DNA of 64,000 nucleotides from Rhea pennata (lineage: Eukaryota > Chordata > Aves > Rheiformes > Rheidae): assembly GCF_028389875.1 (NCBI RefSeq), contig NC_084687.1, positions 3,880,157-3,944,156 of the forward strand, written 5' to 3'. Shown here piece after piece: positions 45,776 through 58,996 of this stretch. The translations under genes were made by a program, and so were the position numbers. Within the stretch, counting starts at the first letter, position 1, and every line of letters starts with the position of its first letter. Below the pieces are notes generated by a model. The model made no database searches, was not told the origin of the DNA, and saw nothing but the letters and a program-made list of their open reading frames with translations.

Positions 45776-48700
45776 CCTACGTGCCCATCCCGCCCCTCCG
45801 GGCATGCAGCAGTGAAGACGTGTGTACTGGTTTTTGGTAGTGGGATATTGCTGAAATGAATATACTCCTTTCAGGTATATGTTTTCCCCTAGTGAAGACC
45901 AGCTTAAGTACTGGAGAGCCATTTGGGTCTCTTGTATGCTCAGAGCAGTGAGAAAGAATTTCTTTTGCAAGTCTTGCCTGTCTTTTATACCTGAGCGTAC
46001 CTCTTACAGACTAATACTGTCATTTGATTGATTTGCTTTATTTTCATGCCTGCAGACAGAACAGTTGGTGCTGGTGCTCTTCTACCCCTCCTTAATAGGT
46101 TTAAGAGTGTCCTCCTAGGACGTGTGTGTATTTTGAGGATTGCAGCATGGGCTCCGTATGCAGTACTTCTAATGCTTGGTGCTGATGGGGAAACACACGG
46201 CCAAATAAATCGTGCTGCTTCTGGCAGAAGTTTGCTGTTACAGCCCATGAGGACAGAGAATTGCCAATGCATTTACTGCTGAGGAGAAAATCTTCTGAGT
46301 CATCTGGTGCAAATTAAGATTTATGTCCAGCTCCTGTCCTGCATTAGTGTGTGACTCTACTTTCCAAGAAAATGCTCGTTATTCTGTAGTGAAGGTGCTG
46401 AGGTGGTGGCCCATAGGAAAGCAGGAGAAACAAAGTTGCTGTAAGATGAGGCTGGCAGTTTTCTGAGTCAGTTTCTAGCTGTCTTTGTTAATGATAATGA
46501 CTATCGATATTTTTCACAGATGTATTGGGCAACTTTATGTTAGAAATTTGTGGAAAACTGTGAATTCCACTTTCTCAGGTTCCGTTATGGAAAGTCACTA
46601 TTACACAAGTCACTGTTATGCATATGCTTTTCTATTTGGGTGTAAATTAAGTGCTTAATAAAAAAAACTGAGTGTAACTATCAAATCAGCAGTCCAAACT
46701 GGAAGTTCTGTGGGAGAATACGTTATCTTTTAAATCCATTGTAGCAGCAAAATTGGATAGGAGAGCTAATGGACTGAAGGATTTAACGGTTGACATACTT
46801 CATGGTCTTTGGTAAGGTTTTAGTGTTTCTCATTTTCGTTATGAACTCAGTTTGATGTTTGCTTGACTCAAACCATTAATTTATGACCCAATTACCACCG
46901 TATATGGTAAATTCATATATGAAGAAAACCTTAGTACTTGTTTGAATTGCCTAACAATAATTCAGCATAGTTTTCCAACTGAATGTGTGTGTTTGCTCTT
47001 TTTACCTTTCTGAGGGAATAAGTCTAGGCAGAATGGAGGAGGAGGATGTTGGTTTGCAGACAGAGCATTGCTTCAGTTACCTCTTTGTTTAACCTGGACA
47101 AAAGGAAGGGCTACTCTCCTGCCTTTACTAGCACAACCACTGTTTTAGAGCTGTGAATAAGCCTGTTGGGATGTTGGCTGTGCGGTGTTCTTGCTTAGTT
47201 TCCGGGCTGACCAGTTGCTTGGAGATAAATTACTTGGTTTCTAGTCAGCTTGGAGAGTTTGCTAAACCATAGTAACAAGATCCTGCTTTTTGATTCAGTG
47301 CCCTTGTAGGGGAGTAAGGAAAACAGTAGTGTATTGACCAGAATGCAAAGCCCTTTTCCTTTTCTGGGAACAAGTGAAGAAAAATGATTTAAAACAGTTA
47401 TTTAGTTAGAGCAATTGATTACACTTCACATTTAGATACATTTATCTATTTATATGTGTGTGTATGTTCTGATGATGGAAGCCGTGTGTTCCTCTCTCGT
47501 ACTGATGACTGATTGATATGGCCTATCTTAGGCAAGAAAAAAAAAAAAGGAAAAAAGCGATTTGAGATTGTTGAAGGAGTTCTTTGAATGAAATTCTTCT
47601 GACTTACTGGCCTTCCAGTCTACTTCTGAGAGAGGTTAGTCCAGGTTAGCAGCAGCAGTTTTGCAGATGAGGTAAAATCGCTCATCTGCAAAGGTTGTAA
47701 TCAGTTATCTGTCCTAGTCACAGTAGTGTACGCATACATGCGTACATTGACCTTCATGGAATTGCTGTTTGAGTCCAGAATAGCCTTGTGGTTAATAGTC
47801 AGTGCCTTACCTATAGGTTTAAGGGAATGTCAGAAATACTGATGAGACAATAAATTTTGCATCCAAAAACAACATTAAAGCTTCTTCCCAGAAGTGGAGG
47901 TCAGGGAGCATGTTACAGAAAGAATTAGATTTCAGTGAATGCTTGTAGTAGTGGAAGTTGCAGATCCTTTCCTTTTGGGGAGGCAGGTTTACCAATGGCA
48001 ATATTGAGATGTGCTCTGGCTTATGTTGGTCTGTGTGTATGTTCATTTACGAGGCAGGGAACTTAACCAGTAAAATGTTTTAATTATTAAGAGTTGTTCC
48101 TTTCTAAAACCATGCAACTGGTTAGTAGCTGAACAAGTGGGAAACAGTGTATCTCAGCTGCTCAGAATAGAGAATTTGCCCTGTTTTTAAACATTTAGTT
48201 CCCCTCAGCCAAACTTTTATTTATTTATTTATTTATTTATAAGCCTCATATAATCAAGTCTATATGTCTGGGCTCTAAGAGTAGAAGCACTATTTTCATG
48301 AACTGTTTGGGATATGTTCCAGCTGCCAGAGATGACAGCTGAATTTACCTTCCTAATGTGCCTGGTTTGTGTGCCAGATTGTGTACGTTGTTTCAAACCA
48401 ATTAAATAATGGAGCAAAATCTGGTCTTGTCTGTTGCACTGAAGTTCCAAGCATTTACAATCATAAAAAGAAAGGAAATGAAATTATTGGGGGGGGAAGG
48501 GGGATCTGGGGACGGGATAGTGGGATGACACTTCCCTTTCACGCGTGATGCAAGCACAAGAACAGAGGAGAGAAACAGCACTTTGAGGAAGTGACTGAGC
48601 CACAGCGATGAGTGAAGATGTAAAAAGTGACAACAAATCACACAGAATGGGTAGTTACTGAGCAGTATTCAAATATAAGACAAAATTGTTACTCAGATCT

Positions 48701-51382
48701 TTTCTTGATTTGTGTCTGCATATGATTCAAAAGTCTTCTTTCAATTTGCATCTACATTTTGTGGTATATCAAAAATAGTGTTGTTCCTGTTATCTAGGCT
48801 GCTTAACAATTTTGGAAGTATTTTATACTTGATTTTTTTCCAAGTATTTACTCATCCTCAGTTAGCTTGCTTCAAATACATAGAATACATCCCTGAAATA
48901 CCTGGAAGCTGTCAAATTGCTTTGATGGTTTAAGTGGATGTGTTACATATTACCTTCTAGTTATTTGCTTAAAACTGTAACTTTAAGGAATTAAAACTGC
49001 TAATCTCAAAAGCAAGTTTTATCTGTGTTCAGGTTATAATAACCTATAGAGCAGATTCTGGTCATTCAGGGTATATTGTTGTGCAATTAGTAAATTGTCA
49101 AATCATTTTTTTTTCTTTAGACTGAATTCAAGATGGTTTGAATACATTAAAGAATAAAAACCCTGCAATGCCTGTATGGTTAGAGCTCATGGCAGAGTTG
49201 TGTACTTTCTCTTGTGACTTTTCAGATTATCTGAATTACACCATTTACTTCACACTTTACAGGAACTGCTGCTGTACCACAAACAAGGAAATATATACTG
49301 AACTGTTATTAAAGCCTTTTTTTTTCTCTTTGCACTTTTTGTAGGCTGGAGTGAAAGGGACATTAGGAAGATTAGTGGGAATTTTTGAGGTAAGTTTTGG
49401 ATGTTGTTTGAAACTGTAAAATCTGATGCAAAACATCTTGGAATAAAAATCACTTCCCAGTTTGTGAAATAAACTAGGTAATTTGTTTGGGGAGGGGGAA
49501 CATAAAACTCCATACTGAAATAAAAACGTTTGCTGATCTTTTCGGTGATGTTGGTCATCTGTGCTTTCCACTTCAGTTGGAATTATTGATGATAAACTAG
49601 TGTAACAGTGAATATTCCATTGCATTCATACCAAAAACGCCACCCTCCAAGTGGGGAGCAGTGGCTCTCCATTGTTCTTTTAGCACCTCCAATCACCAGT
49701 TGCCAATTTGGGCCCTGCAACATGGTGATGTGTATGTGCGTTCAGCTATTAAGAGTGCTGTGACACGTGGTGAGTACTAGTGAGATGCATAGTTGACAGG
49801 TAACAGATATTTTTAGCTCTTCTTGCAGTTATTTCACTTAGCTGTTTAGAGTTGTGTGTAAATAGAAGAAAAAGTTCAAGAAATAGATCAAAATGTTTCG
49901 TGGTTGTTCCAGCTAAGGAACTAATTTATAAACTTAACAGTCTGCCAAATATTGCCTAACAGAATAGGAACTAGACTTGAAGATTGTAATCTCTACTAAT
50001 GCTTTCAGACATTTCTCTTTTAAAACATCACAATTTTTAATAGCTCGGAACTGATTATAATGTGGCAGAAACTGCGTATAAGGTGCGTTAACATTATGGT
50101 GAAGCAGCATGCAATTTGTAGCTGCTATGTCCCATATGCCCCCTCCTCTTTTCCCTCTGATAACTTTGTCATCATTTTTCGCTTTGCCTTCTAGAATCGG
50201 GACAGGAAACACAGAACATACGTTTACGTGCTTATTGTCACAGAAGTGTTGGAGGACTGGGAGGACTCTGTCAATATTGGTAAGCCCTTTGTGCTTGAGA
50301 GCGTTAGCTGGTTCCATGCAGACAAAGCATGTCAGCTTACCTTTCCTTGGAGAGCTGGAATCCTTTTGAGAGTGGTCTAGAAAAGCTGCGGTGGTGTGCC
50401 CTCTACTTGCTAGGAAAAAATAAAAAAAAAGTCGTGTTTCAGACTATTACCTTCTTAACCACAGTAGCCCAAGAAAAGTCGGTTTGGTTGTAGACCCACC
50501 TCTGCAGCAATCTGTATCTAATTCAGAGTATGTCTATTTAATTCTTGCACTTTGGGATACTAAGCAAAGAGCGTGAAGAACTGTCCATTCTAAAACTAAA
50601 AGAAAATATATATGGGAATATGGATTGATCATTCTCTATCTTCTTTTGAAATATTTGCATTTAAATCAGACTTCCAAATGAAAATGAACCTGTTATTACT
50701 GTTCCACAGAAGGTTTGTCAAAAGCACTATAACACAGAGAGGTTTTCCTAAAAGAGTAAGAAGTGAGTGCTGTCCACTAAAACTGAGGCTGACTTGCAAA
50801 TTGGTGAAAATTGAGTGGTTTGGTGTGTGTCATTGTGAATCATCTTAAAGTAAGCGTCTGACTTGAACAGAAATTACAGAAATAGCAAGACAAATGCACT
50901 TTTTTAAAAATTCAGGAAATGTAAGGCCAGTTTGATTGCATGGTGGACATTTTGCTCTAATGATGGATACCTGTCCTGGGGATAGTGGAGCCAACAGTGT
51001 GGTACTTTGAATAGGCGACCTGATCTCTGATCATGCAGAGAATGCTGAGAGAAAATTTTCTAGCTGTTTTGAACTGACTGTGTAACAGATGCAAATTAAT
51101 CACATAGCATTAGTACACATGGTAGTGATTGAAAGCTAATCACCAGCAAACTTAAACGTAAGAAGAATAACATCATTTTGTTGCATCTACTGATTTTTCT
51201 TTTTACCCGCAGGAAGGAAAAGGGAATGGTTTAAGATAGAAGATGCCATAAAAGTTCTGCAGTATCATAAACCAGTGCAGGCCTCGTATTTTGAAACCTT
51301 GAGGCAAGGTTGTTTGGCAAACAACGGCACTCCTGTCATGACCACGACATACTCTGAGAGCTCTGTGTCTGACATCAGATGA
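28266..51382 (+). CDS. NUDT3: NUDT3 (DIPP1), diphosphoinositol polyphosphate phosphohydrolase 1, five exons, complete
   Basis: Cytosolic Nudix hydrolase that removes the beta phosphate from inositol pyrophosphates, cleaves diadenosine polyphosphates, and is reported to decap some mRNAs. Exons: 28266-28364, 41239-41349, 49345-49389, 50195-50279 and 51213-51382 (stop TGA 51380-51382). All introns are GT-AG and phases agree: 510 nt, 169 residues (human 172). It starts MMKLKSNQTRTYDGDGYKKR as in mammals. The Nudix box runs from Gly51 to Val73 (GX5EX7REUXEEXGU), with Glu66, Glu69 and Glu70 as metal and catalytic residues; intron 2 splits it after Glu70. GGGMEPEEEP and the HRTYVYVLIV strand are typical. 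The C-terminal tail differs from mammals (CLANNGTPVMTTTYSESS...) and is three residues shorter. NUDT4, the close paralogue, is less likely because of the start sequence and the RPS10 neighbour. Introns 1 and 2 are 12.9 and 8.0 kb. Confidence 0.98.
33312..33341 (+). other. NUDT3: Possible 30-nt cassette microexon in NUDT3 intron 1
   Basis: A 30-nt segment is flanked by a pyrimidine-rich acceptor (CTCTCGCTGCCCTTCAG) and a donor CAG|GTAGAA. It is open in the frame set by the phase-0 junction of exons 1 and 2, and would insert ten residues (TVKPPQLRRQ) after Glu33. Chance matches to splice signals are common in introns, so this is weak. Confidence 0.15.
34205..34257. repeat. (AT)20 and (AC)7 microsatellite
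   Basis: About 20 AT dinucleotides (34205-34244) followed by seven AC and then a C-rich run (34259-34269). Probably length-polymorphic. Confidence 0.9.
36464..36495. repeat. 8-bp tandem repeat, four exact copies
   Basis: AATAGATC repeated four times without mismatch inside NUDT3 intron 1. Confidence 0.9.
42466..42981 (-). CDS. Unrecognised 171-codon open frame in NUDT3 intron 2 (nested exon or retrocopy fragment)
   Basis: I do not recognise the product. The frame is open from the codon after a TAG (42984-42982) to the TGA at 42468-42466, 516 nt in an AT-rich intron where stops should be frequent. It begins VLHWEWLNPARLSRFELH and ends with a hydrophobic stretch (ISIVLVKLTFAGNVFG) and KKQELYYKLETKF. 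The first in-frame ATG (MQIYFKDL) is well inside, so either an upstream exon is missing or the copy is 5'-truncated. Its N-terminal half has several CpG and balanced codons, unlike the flanks. A minus-strand AATAAA follows at 42296-42291, 170 bases after the stop, with no poly(A) tract behind it; this favours a terminal exon over a young retrocopy. The bases before the frame end in ATAG, a possible but weak acceptor. Chance remains possible. Confidence 0.3.
   Translation of the reverse strand, partial: VLHWEWLNPARLSRFELHSRSAPVHVSEGTPAEREGIISASPNQFLRCRLSPCQDFLSTTELSWKESNSSKALSCLRKGGSMQIYFKDLKGEAMDLLNEPLTSVSSNLIISKDLVVKQDPATENISIVLVKLTFAGNVFGKIAELLKKQELYYKLETKFESSYLLYWKGLK
45745..45773. repeat. 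Poly(T) tract, T29
   Basis: Uninterrupted T29 in NUDT3 intron 2, followed by GCCCTACGTGCCC. In the minus orientation this is a poly(A) end, so an old retroposon is possible, but no body was recognised. Confidence 0.9.
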
Positions 51383-53700
51383 CTGAAGACGTCCCTATGA
51401 GAGAAATTTTGAAAAATAGACTGAAAAATGGATTTCCCTCCCCCATCCCCTTTTTCACATGCCTCCTCTATCAAACAAGGCATGGGCAGCAGCCTGTGGC
51501 AGAGCAAATGTTAAGAGTGCTGCAATTTAGTGCAAGGTGGGATTTTTTTTGTTAGATTTTTTTTTTTCCTTTTCTTTTTTTGGATATGTATTTTGTAAAA
51601 TACATTTTGTGCATGAAGTGCCCCTTTCCCGTTACACTGCTTCCATGGTCTGGAGAGCGAGGCTGCCAGTTTCGCCTCTGCCTTGTGTTCTGAAGTGTCC
51701 CGTTTGTGTCATCCCAGCCATAGCCACTTTTTTTTTTTTTCATTTCTTTTTTTTTTTTTTAATTAAAAGACTTCAAATGTGAGATCAGCTCTTTAAGTCT
51801 TAGTCTGTACTGTAAGGTGCTGTTCAGACCTGTGTGTTGGTCACTTTCAGCGCATGTGTATAAACTTTTTTTAGATGGAGGATCTAACATTTTAATTTTG
51901 CAGGAATTTTTTAAATCCTGTTCTTCTGAAAAGAAGGGTTCATAATTAATCTGTTTGCCTTTTTGTTCTGTTTTTTAAAAATACACGTTCTGTGACAGTG
52001 CTAGTGGCTGGGCCAGTTTACTCCCCTTTCAGTATCTCCCAATTTAGTGCAGTGACACTTGAAGTTGAGGGCAGAGTTTTGATCATCTGCAGACATCCCT
52101 GCTGCTCAATTCCTTCTCCTACAGCTTCTGCCAGTGTTTCTGCTTTTACATCAAAATGAAACAAAAAGAATTGGTCTTTATCACTTGGCCAAAAAGAAAT
52201 AGCCTCAGATACGCTATGATAGAAACTGAATTTCATTGTCTGTGGTAGGAATCAGGGATTCAGAGTGGGGTCAAAGTCTGACAAACTGGAGCGTCAATCA
52301 CCAATGCTGTTCTGCTGATCCTGCTGCATTTTGCTGATGTCTCTTCTTGTCCACATGCCTTATACCGTGCTGAACTGGATATTGTAATTTGTGCTAAAGC
52401 ATCGGATTGTACTTACTGAGTGTTATTGCACGAACCCTTGGTTGGATAACCGTGTGTGTCCGTGAAAAGAAGTCCCGAGGGAAAAATTCAGGTGTTCGAT
52501 CTCTTGTCCTGTGGTTCTGCAGCACTTGCAATTGCACCGTGGAGCATGCTCAGAATGTTTAAACTCTCCCTCCGTGAAAGGTACAACTGACTCCCGAGCA
52601 GAAATGCTAGCTGGAGAAGTACACCCTTTAGTAGGATAGTTCCCCTGATGCATTGGCACACTTCACACTTTTTTGTTGTTTTTATTGATGTAAGTTTCAT
52701 GCTGTCTTGATTTGCCAACAGTGTTGTCTAGTTGGGAAATAAAATGGGAAAGGGGTGGGGGTGGGGGGATAGGTACACATTTGGGAGGGGCATTAATTAA
52801 TCCCTGGCTTGGGACAAGAGGTAGTTGCTGAATTCAGTAACATCTCCTTTGTCAGAGCATAGCCAAGATGTGAAATTAAATCTGCAGTACTCTTTTTCTC
52901 CTTATTTAACAAAAAAATATTCTAATAAATACTCACTGTTCCAGAGTTTTCTCTCTTCCCGAGAAGCGCTTACATATGAAAATCTGATAGAAATATCCAT
53001 GGAGCCTGGGACTAGGGGGAATGGTATCCTTGCTGGTTTGGCAAGAAGCTGTTCATTTTAAGACCCTATTCTGTTCCTTTACTTGTTCTCCCTGCTTTCA
53101 TGAGTGTGGAGTAGCAAGGCCAAAAGCAGTGCCAGTGATCACCAACATGAAAAACCATGCATAAGAAAAAGCTGAGAGGCATTATTCAAGCAGTAGCTTG
53201 AAACCGAGCATCTGGAATTGAGCCTAAATTACGCCAGTTCACTTCTACTTCGAGACGAATGTACAATCCTTTCTTACTCTCTGCTGATCGGTCTGAACCA
53301 AACTCTCAAAAGGGCTTGAAATCTGTATCTGGAAACGCGTAAGAAATTCAAACAGTCCGCTGTTACCAAGCCGTGAGTGGCATCTGACACAGCCGTCTAC
53401 TGCCTTCAGCTGAGTGGTTTTTTTTCTTTTTTGTCTTTATTGTACAGATTAGTATGTTGAAAAAGCTTTGCAACAAAACAGCTGGTACTCCTGAAAGAGT
53501 AACTGCAGTTTTAATATCAATAGCATGCACACTTTTGTTTTTTTTTAAACTAAAAATGTTTTTACAGGGCTGTTAAACTGACAATTTAGGGTAGAATATT
53601 GTTAATGACTTGCTAATGGCTTATTTGTTTGGGTCAGAAAAATAAATTGTGCCAAGAAAGTGTTTTAATGTGGCATGAATTGATGCTCTTAACACAGTAA
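51383..53700 (+). other. NUDT3: NUDT3 3' UTR with tandem polyadenylation sites
   Basis: Candidate signals are ATTAAA at 51762-51767 (after two long T tracts), AATAAA at 52738-52743 followed by a strongly GT-rich run (52752-52770), and AATAAA at 53641-53646 followed by TGTTTTAATGTGG. Three well-spaced sites suggest alternative 3' ends, and the middle one has the best downstream element. The true distal end may be further right. Confidence 0.6.
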
Positions 53701-56700
53701 CATTGAGTGGCTGATATTATGCCTTCTTAACTGGAAATAGCTCCTGGGGTAGAACTAGTCTTTATTCAAGAGATGTGTATTTCAAAACAGGCCCAGCTCC
53801 TGCTCTGCTTAAATCTCCTCATATCCCACACAAATTCCCATCTTCCTCAGCATCTGAGGTTCTTCTGTAATAACTGATACAGCTGCATGACCTATAAGTT
53901 TAAGCATTTTTTTTTCCAGAATTATGCCTAAATTGGTTTGGGACCGACAATCAAACTATCGTTATTAGTGACAAAAATGTTTGAAAGAGGGTCTGCACTC
54001 TGGGTTTTGCGGTAGAGACTAGTGCCAGCTTCATTAAACTGCTTAGGGCCAGTGTCATTGACCAACTGCTAAAACCACCTGCAGGATTAGACTTGGACTT
54101 CCAACTAAAACTGGTGCTAGTGAGCTAGTTGGGAATAGTGGAATTCTTACCTCAAAATATGTCGTGTCTAGACCGACCCCTTACATCGAGCATTACAGTG
54201 TGTCTTAGTGTTCAGCTCAAGACAAGTGTCCTGTGTTTGGCTTTCAACATAGCTTCTGTCTTATTTGGCACTGACATATTTGTAGGTATTTTCTAACTAA
54301 AATAGAGGAATTTCTATGCTTCGTTTAGAAATCCTGCGAGTTTGCAGCAAGTTTGTTGGTCAGTCTAAAATTGCAGGTTCGATGTGATTGTCTTAGTTCT
54401 CTGAAATCAGTTCTTAGAGCAATGCTGGGCTTGTTTATCATGCGCAGGCTTAAGCTCGGGGTTGCTACTGCTAATTATCTTTAGACACCTCTGAGCAAAG
54501 GGGTCTAATGAAAATGAAACTTCCTGCGAACTCTGCAGCTTTGTAGGGGTAAAGTTCACTGATCGGATTCCTTTTCCCTTGCTGCTTTTCCCACTGTCCG
54601 TGTATGTGTATGTCTTAAACGTACCAGGATACTTTGTTAGTGTACTGAGAAGCAAGTCTGCCTGTAGAGAGGAAGGGGGGAAATTACTGGCTCTTGAAAT
54701 GCTCGAGTACTCAATTTGTCTATGCACCCGTGTGTAGACCTCAGGGTTGCAAGATCAATGGCGACATAGCAGGAATAGGGAGACACGCTACTTGGTTTAG
54801 GGAAGTTCTTGAGCCAGTCTCGCTTCTGAACACTGATTCACTTCCTCTGATATTGTCCAAGTTAGAAATCCTAGTCCAGAGGAGTTGCATCCTGCCATCT
54901 GAGTTTTTAAATGCATTTGAGCCCTTAATGGGATAAGGGAAGCACATTCAGCACTTAAATCACACTAAGCACACTTGTGTCCCTTTTAAACCTCAAAATA
55001 ACTACAAAAATCTGGCCTCTGTCACTGAAGAGGTTTGACAGCCCAGCTTGGATTACTGCTGTGACAGTAAGATGTTAGCTGGTGGTTTAAGCTGATGTGG
55101 CACGGCTGCCGTACTGGCATTTGTTCTGTTGGCTGCAACATGGGAGAAAAAGGAAGACATCTCTCCCCCCCGGGATATTAATGTCTTTACTGCTTCTTAT
55201 TTTATTTTATTTTTATTTATTTATTTTTTTTAGCACATGTGTCAGATCCCATGCTTTTGTGATGGTTTTAGCTGACACTTAAGAGGCAGGTGGAAGCCCC
55301 TCTGCAGTATAGTGTCAAATGTTATTTAACTTAGTGGAGCTGAAATCTTACGTACAAGCTTTAGGAAGGCTCTCTCAAATGTAGCTTTGGTATGGTGGAA
55401 CAGCGATTTCTATGCATTGCTTAATGTCAGTTTAGAAATCTTGTGCAGTAGAATTTATACAATACATGAGAGTCTTGAAGTTGTTACCGTAAAATGGTTT
55501 TTGGTTTCAAATTTGACTTCACTCACGTGGGGGCCTTACAAAAGCACGTTAAGTGGACAAAAACCAATTCAGTTTAAAATAAGAACAATTCTCTATTCAG
55601 TGAAGCTTTTCCACTATGTGTAATAGGTATGCCACACTACTGTACATGTTAATGCTCTTGGCTAGTTATGAGGCATATAAGGTGATTTATAAAAAAAAAA
55701 AATGGAGTTTGTGGCACTGTCAGGACCAGGAGGTAATGGATTTTCCCTGGAAATGCCCAGAAAAGAGTTAAATGAGGGTGTTTTTCCCTTTATTCCTGAA
55801 AAACGACATTCAGTGCTGTTAAAAAGAAAGCACTTTTGGTCTCTTCACAAAGATGTCTTTGGTCTCCTTACAAAGATGGATTGTTTATTTTTAGACAATA
55901 GTTTACTGGAGATGAGGGAAATGCAGTATTATGAAAAGCTAGGGGTGGCTTGTACCTCCTTTATATAGTATTTCTACTTCTTAACAGAACTGGCAGAGCT
56001 GTTTTGTGCTGTCTTGCTTGTTAGCCAAAACTACTCTGCCAGAGCTCAGAAAATCCTTGCTGCTTTCTTCAGAGTTGCAGTAACTTCTCAGAGAGGCAGA
56101 TGCCAAACGTTTGTATTTCTGGGTGTATTGTTTGGCCAAATATTGCTTTGAGCTAACGCGTACTTTGTCAAGTGAAGACGTGGTAGTTTTTCAAATTCAA
56201 AATGCATTCGACTTTAGATTATAAAAACTCTTTAGGACTGATGCAGTGGCAATGAAAGATAGGCAGAACATGGATAACAATCTTCCTTACCAGTTGCTGT
56301 GCCATGTGCATTGAGTAGGGTAAACGCTGCTTTCTCGTGATACCGAGCTCTCGGATGGAGGCAGGTAGCCACTGCATGGTTTTACAGCTGAAATATGCCG
56401 AGATGAACCTGTAAAAGATAGGGTATCGGAATTAATATCTGTTTAGTAAGTGTGAGGCAGTGCATCACCTCCTGTAGCAAAAAAGAAAGATGAATTGGAA
56501 ATTGCTGGTGGTCAGCTAACTTGTTTACATTTAATGCTATTAGACAAAGCTGAAGTAATAAACTGATATTACTGATAAACTCCATTAACCAGTAACTATG
56601 ATTGAAACCTAACATAAAGGCATTAAAGTATGGGCTTTAACAGAGGGACACTTCGTAATGAGTCTTTAAAAGCTGCTGCTTGAGTCGGATTAGGGGTGGT

Positions 56701-57090
56701 GGGGGGAGAGTATATCTGCTTGTTAAAGTTTTGCTATTTATTCCTTCCATCCCTTGCTCAGAATTAGTATGGTAAGGCAGTGTGCAAAAAATACTTGGAG
56801 TGTCCATTGGTTCTTGGTAGAAAACACGCTATGATTTGAGTAGTTCTTTGTATGTTACACTCTAAGAAACTATTAGATTTGCAAATAAACGGATCACAGT
56901 CGAGGCTTTCCTCAGATAAAATCTCTTGACTTGCTCTGTGGTAGGAAGGTGGCACAGACAGAGGAGCATTTGCATGTGCTGTTCTTTTACATTTTTTAAA
57001 AAATGTATCTTTGGGGATTTTTTTCTCTTTTTCTTCCATTTTGGAAACTTACTTCCTTCCTCTTACGTGGATTTGACTAAAGCTTAACAC
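53700..57090. other. AT-rich stretch, no gene recognised
   Basis: Short frames only. An A/T-rich TTTTA-type repeat lies at about 55197-55232. It could still be part of a long NUDT3 3' UTR. I see nothing else that I can support. Confidence 0.5.
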
Positions 57091-57107
57091 GCAGGCAGGT
57101 TCTCTGA

Positions 57108-57291
57108 AACGGTGCAGCACAATGCAAAAGGTTGCGTGATGCTGGCAGGGAAGTGGCTGAGTGTTACGCTGCGGTGGGGAACGAACTTCAGCAATCCTAC
57201 CCGTGGAGGTTAGCAGCAATTGATGTGGGAACCTGCACTCAACCTGCTGCGGAGGGATTGATGGTCTGCATTCAAGTTGCTGTAGAAGAAG
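57108..57291 (+). other. Exon-like segment A, open frame ending in a strong donor
   Basis: The frame is open from 57108 and ends at a consensus donor GAAG|GTAAGAG after 57291 (phase 1). Composition is more balanced than the flanks and has several CpG. The translated part includes LRDAGREVAECYAAVG and QQSYPWRLAAIDVG; I recognise no family. No clear acceptor or start ATG defines its left edge. It would join in frame to the segment at 60713-60876. It may be an exon of a small unrecognised gene or of a non-coding RNA, or chance. Confidence 0.2.
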
Positions 57292-58996
57292 GTAAGAGAG
57301 AGGATCTTCAGGTATGAAGAACCTTTGTTTGGGGTCTAACAAGATACTGGAATTTAAATATTAACATCAACCTTGATTGCCAGATGCCCCGAAGAGTGCA
57401 TGCACCTCCAGGAGGATTTCTGCTGAGCAAAAAGGCAGCTTAATTCAGTGTGATCTTGAATGTGCCTTAAAGCAAACTTTATTAACTGAAAATTTGAAAG
57501 GGATTGGAATGTGCTAGAATGTTGCTTTTTCCGTTGTGCGGAGACAAAGTATTTAGTGGCTAAAAATGTGGGTAGGGAATGTCAGGAATCCTCAGTTTCG
57601 TTCCCAATTCTAGCACTTGTTTTGAGCCTCTGCCTCAAGTTTTCCATGGAGAGAATATTTGTTCACCGTTTTGCAACGCACTGGTTGCTTTAGAAGAGCA
57701 AAATATTTGAAGCTGCACAGATCGAATGTTTGCCTTCTCCATTTATAATGACTTTTTTTTGTGCTCATTCTCAAAGACACGATTTTATCCCATATGGATA
57801 TGTTTGATGCTTTCCAGGCAGCCAGATGCAATGTTTGTACCTGTGCAAAGCAACCACTCTTGTCTAAAAGGAAATGTGGGTGATCTGGGAGTTTGTGAAA
57901 GATGTGCTTGAATATTTCCCTGAATGGAAACTGGGGCTGGTGGTGATTCCTGAGAGCGCTAGGGATGAACACGTGTTGGACTCCTTAGCTAAACTTGCAC
58001 CAGGAAAATGAAATCAGCATGGACTTGTGTTAATTGTAACAGAGCCTTCAGAATTGGTTCTGAGACTCGGCTAGTGCAGCCGGAGCAGTTAAACACCCCG
58101 CAGAAAGCGTAATTGCTGCTGCTTTTCCTGGTTAAGCTGACCTCTCTGTTGTAAAAATGACAGGAATCGCTATAACAGATCAGATTACTAATGCAAATAG
58201 GATGTTTGGAAACTGGTCTTCCTGCAAAATGGACCCGTTAGGTTTGTTCTCCCTGCAGGCGACGTGAAGTTCAGCAGTTGCCAGCAGGGGTGACGGACCT
58301 CCCCGAATATCGCTGTCATACGAGAGATTGAATCGTTCATGTGCAGAACTGCTTGGCTGGATTTGTCACGGATGTTAAGGTTATTGCTTCAGGAATTTGG
58401 GAGTTATTCTAGGGTGGAAATAGAGTGCAGGTTTCATTCCCGAATCCACATTACACGCGCGCCCAGCAGAAGAGTGCTTCCCATGCTGTGCTGTTGCCTG
58501 TGCAGCACTCTGGTTCAGAGATGTTTCCTGTCATCTTGAATGCCACACTGAATTGAACTTTGGAATGAGAAAGAGTATTTGAAAAACTTTTTTTCTCATA
58601 AAGATGACTGCATTAACAACTTTGTGTAGTTCACTGACTGCTGTGGTTGTACTTTTAAACGATTCGGCCTTTCTCTCCTGCCTCTCTCTAGTCTTCCTGC
58701 TTAATGAGATAGCATCATCTAGTGGTTACATCAAAGCGTTGGGATGCAGGTGACCGTGCTTCTGTCATACTCTCTCTCCACTCTAACATCATGCCTGTTC
58801 TTTTCTCAGCGTTGGAATGAATTTGATTACGGTTAGAGAGAGCTCGTGGCTTCAGTGACGAAGGTGGTGTATAGATACGTGTAATGTTTTGTTGAGTATA
58901 TTGTCATGAGGTCTGTACATAGTTGAGAAAGGTGTAGATGGGTGGAAAAGAACAGTTAACTGGAGGGGATTCTTAATTCTTTTTGGTGCTAGTTGA

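Larger units (their letters stand above)
41350..49344 (+). other. NUDT3: NUDT3 intron 2
   Basis: 8.0 kb of AT-rich DNA. It holds the minus-strand open frame at 42466-42981, a T29 tract at 45745-45773 and a (TTTA)n run at 48216-48240. A short CpG-bearing segment around 42730-42960 coincides with the open frame and stands out from the AT-rich surroundings. Nothing else was recognised. Confidence 0.7.

Noticed and set aside
49257-50317. Minus-strand frames of 122 and 127 codons
   Set aside because: They overlap NUDT3 exons 3 and 4 in antisense and are shadows or chance.
57610-57972. 120-codon minus-strand open frame
   Set aside because: No recognisable family, no balanced composition, no signals around it; within chance for the number of frames examined.
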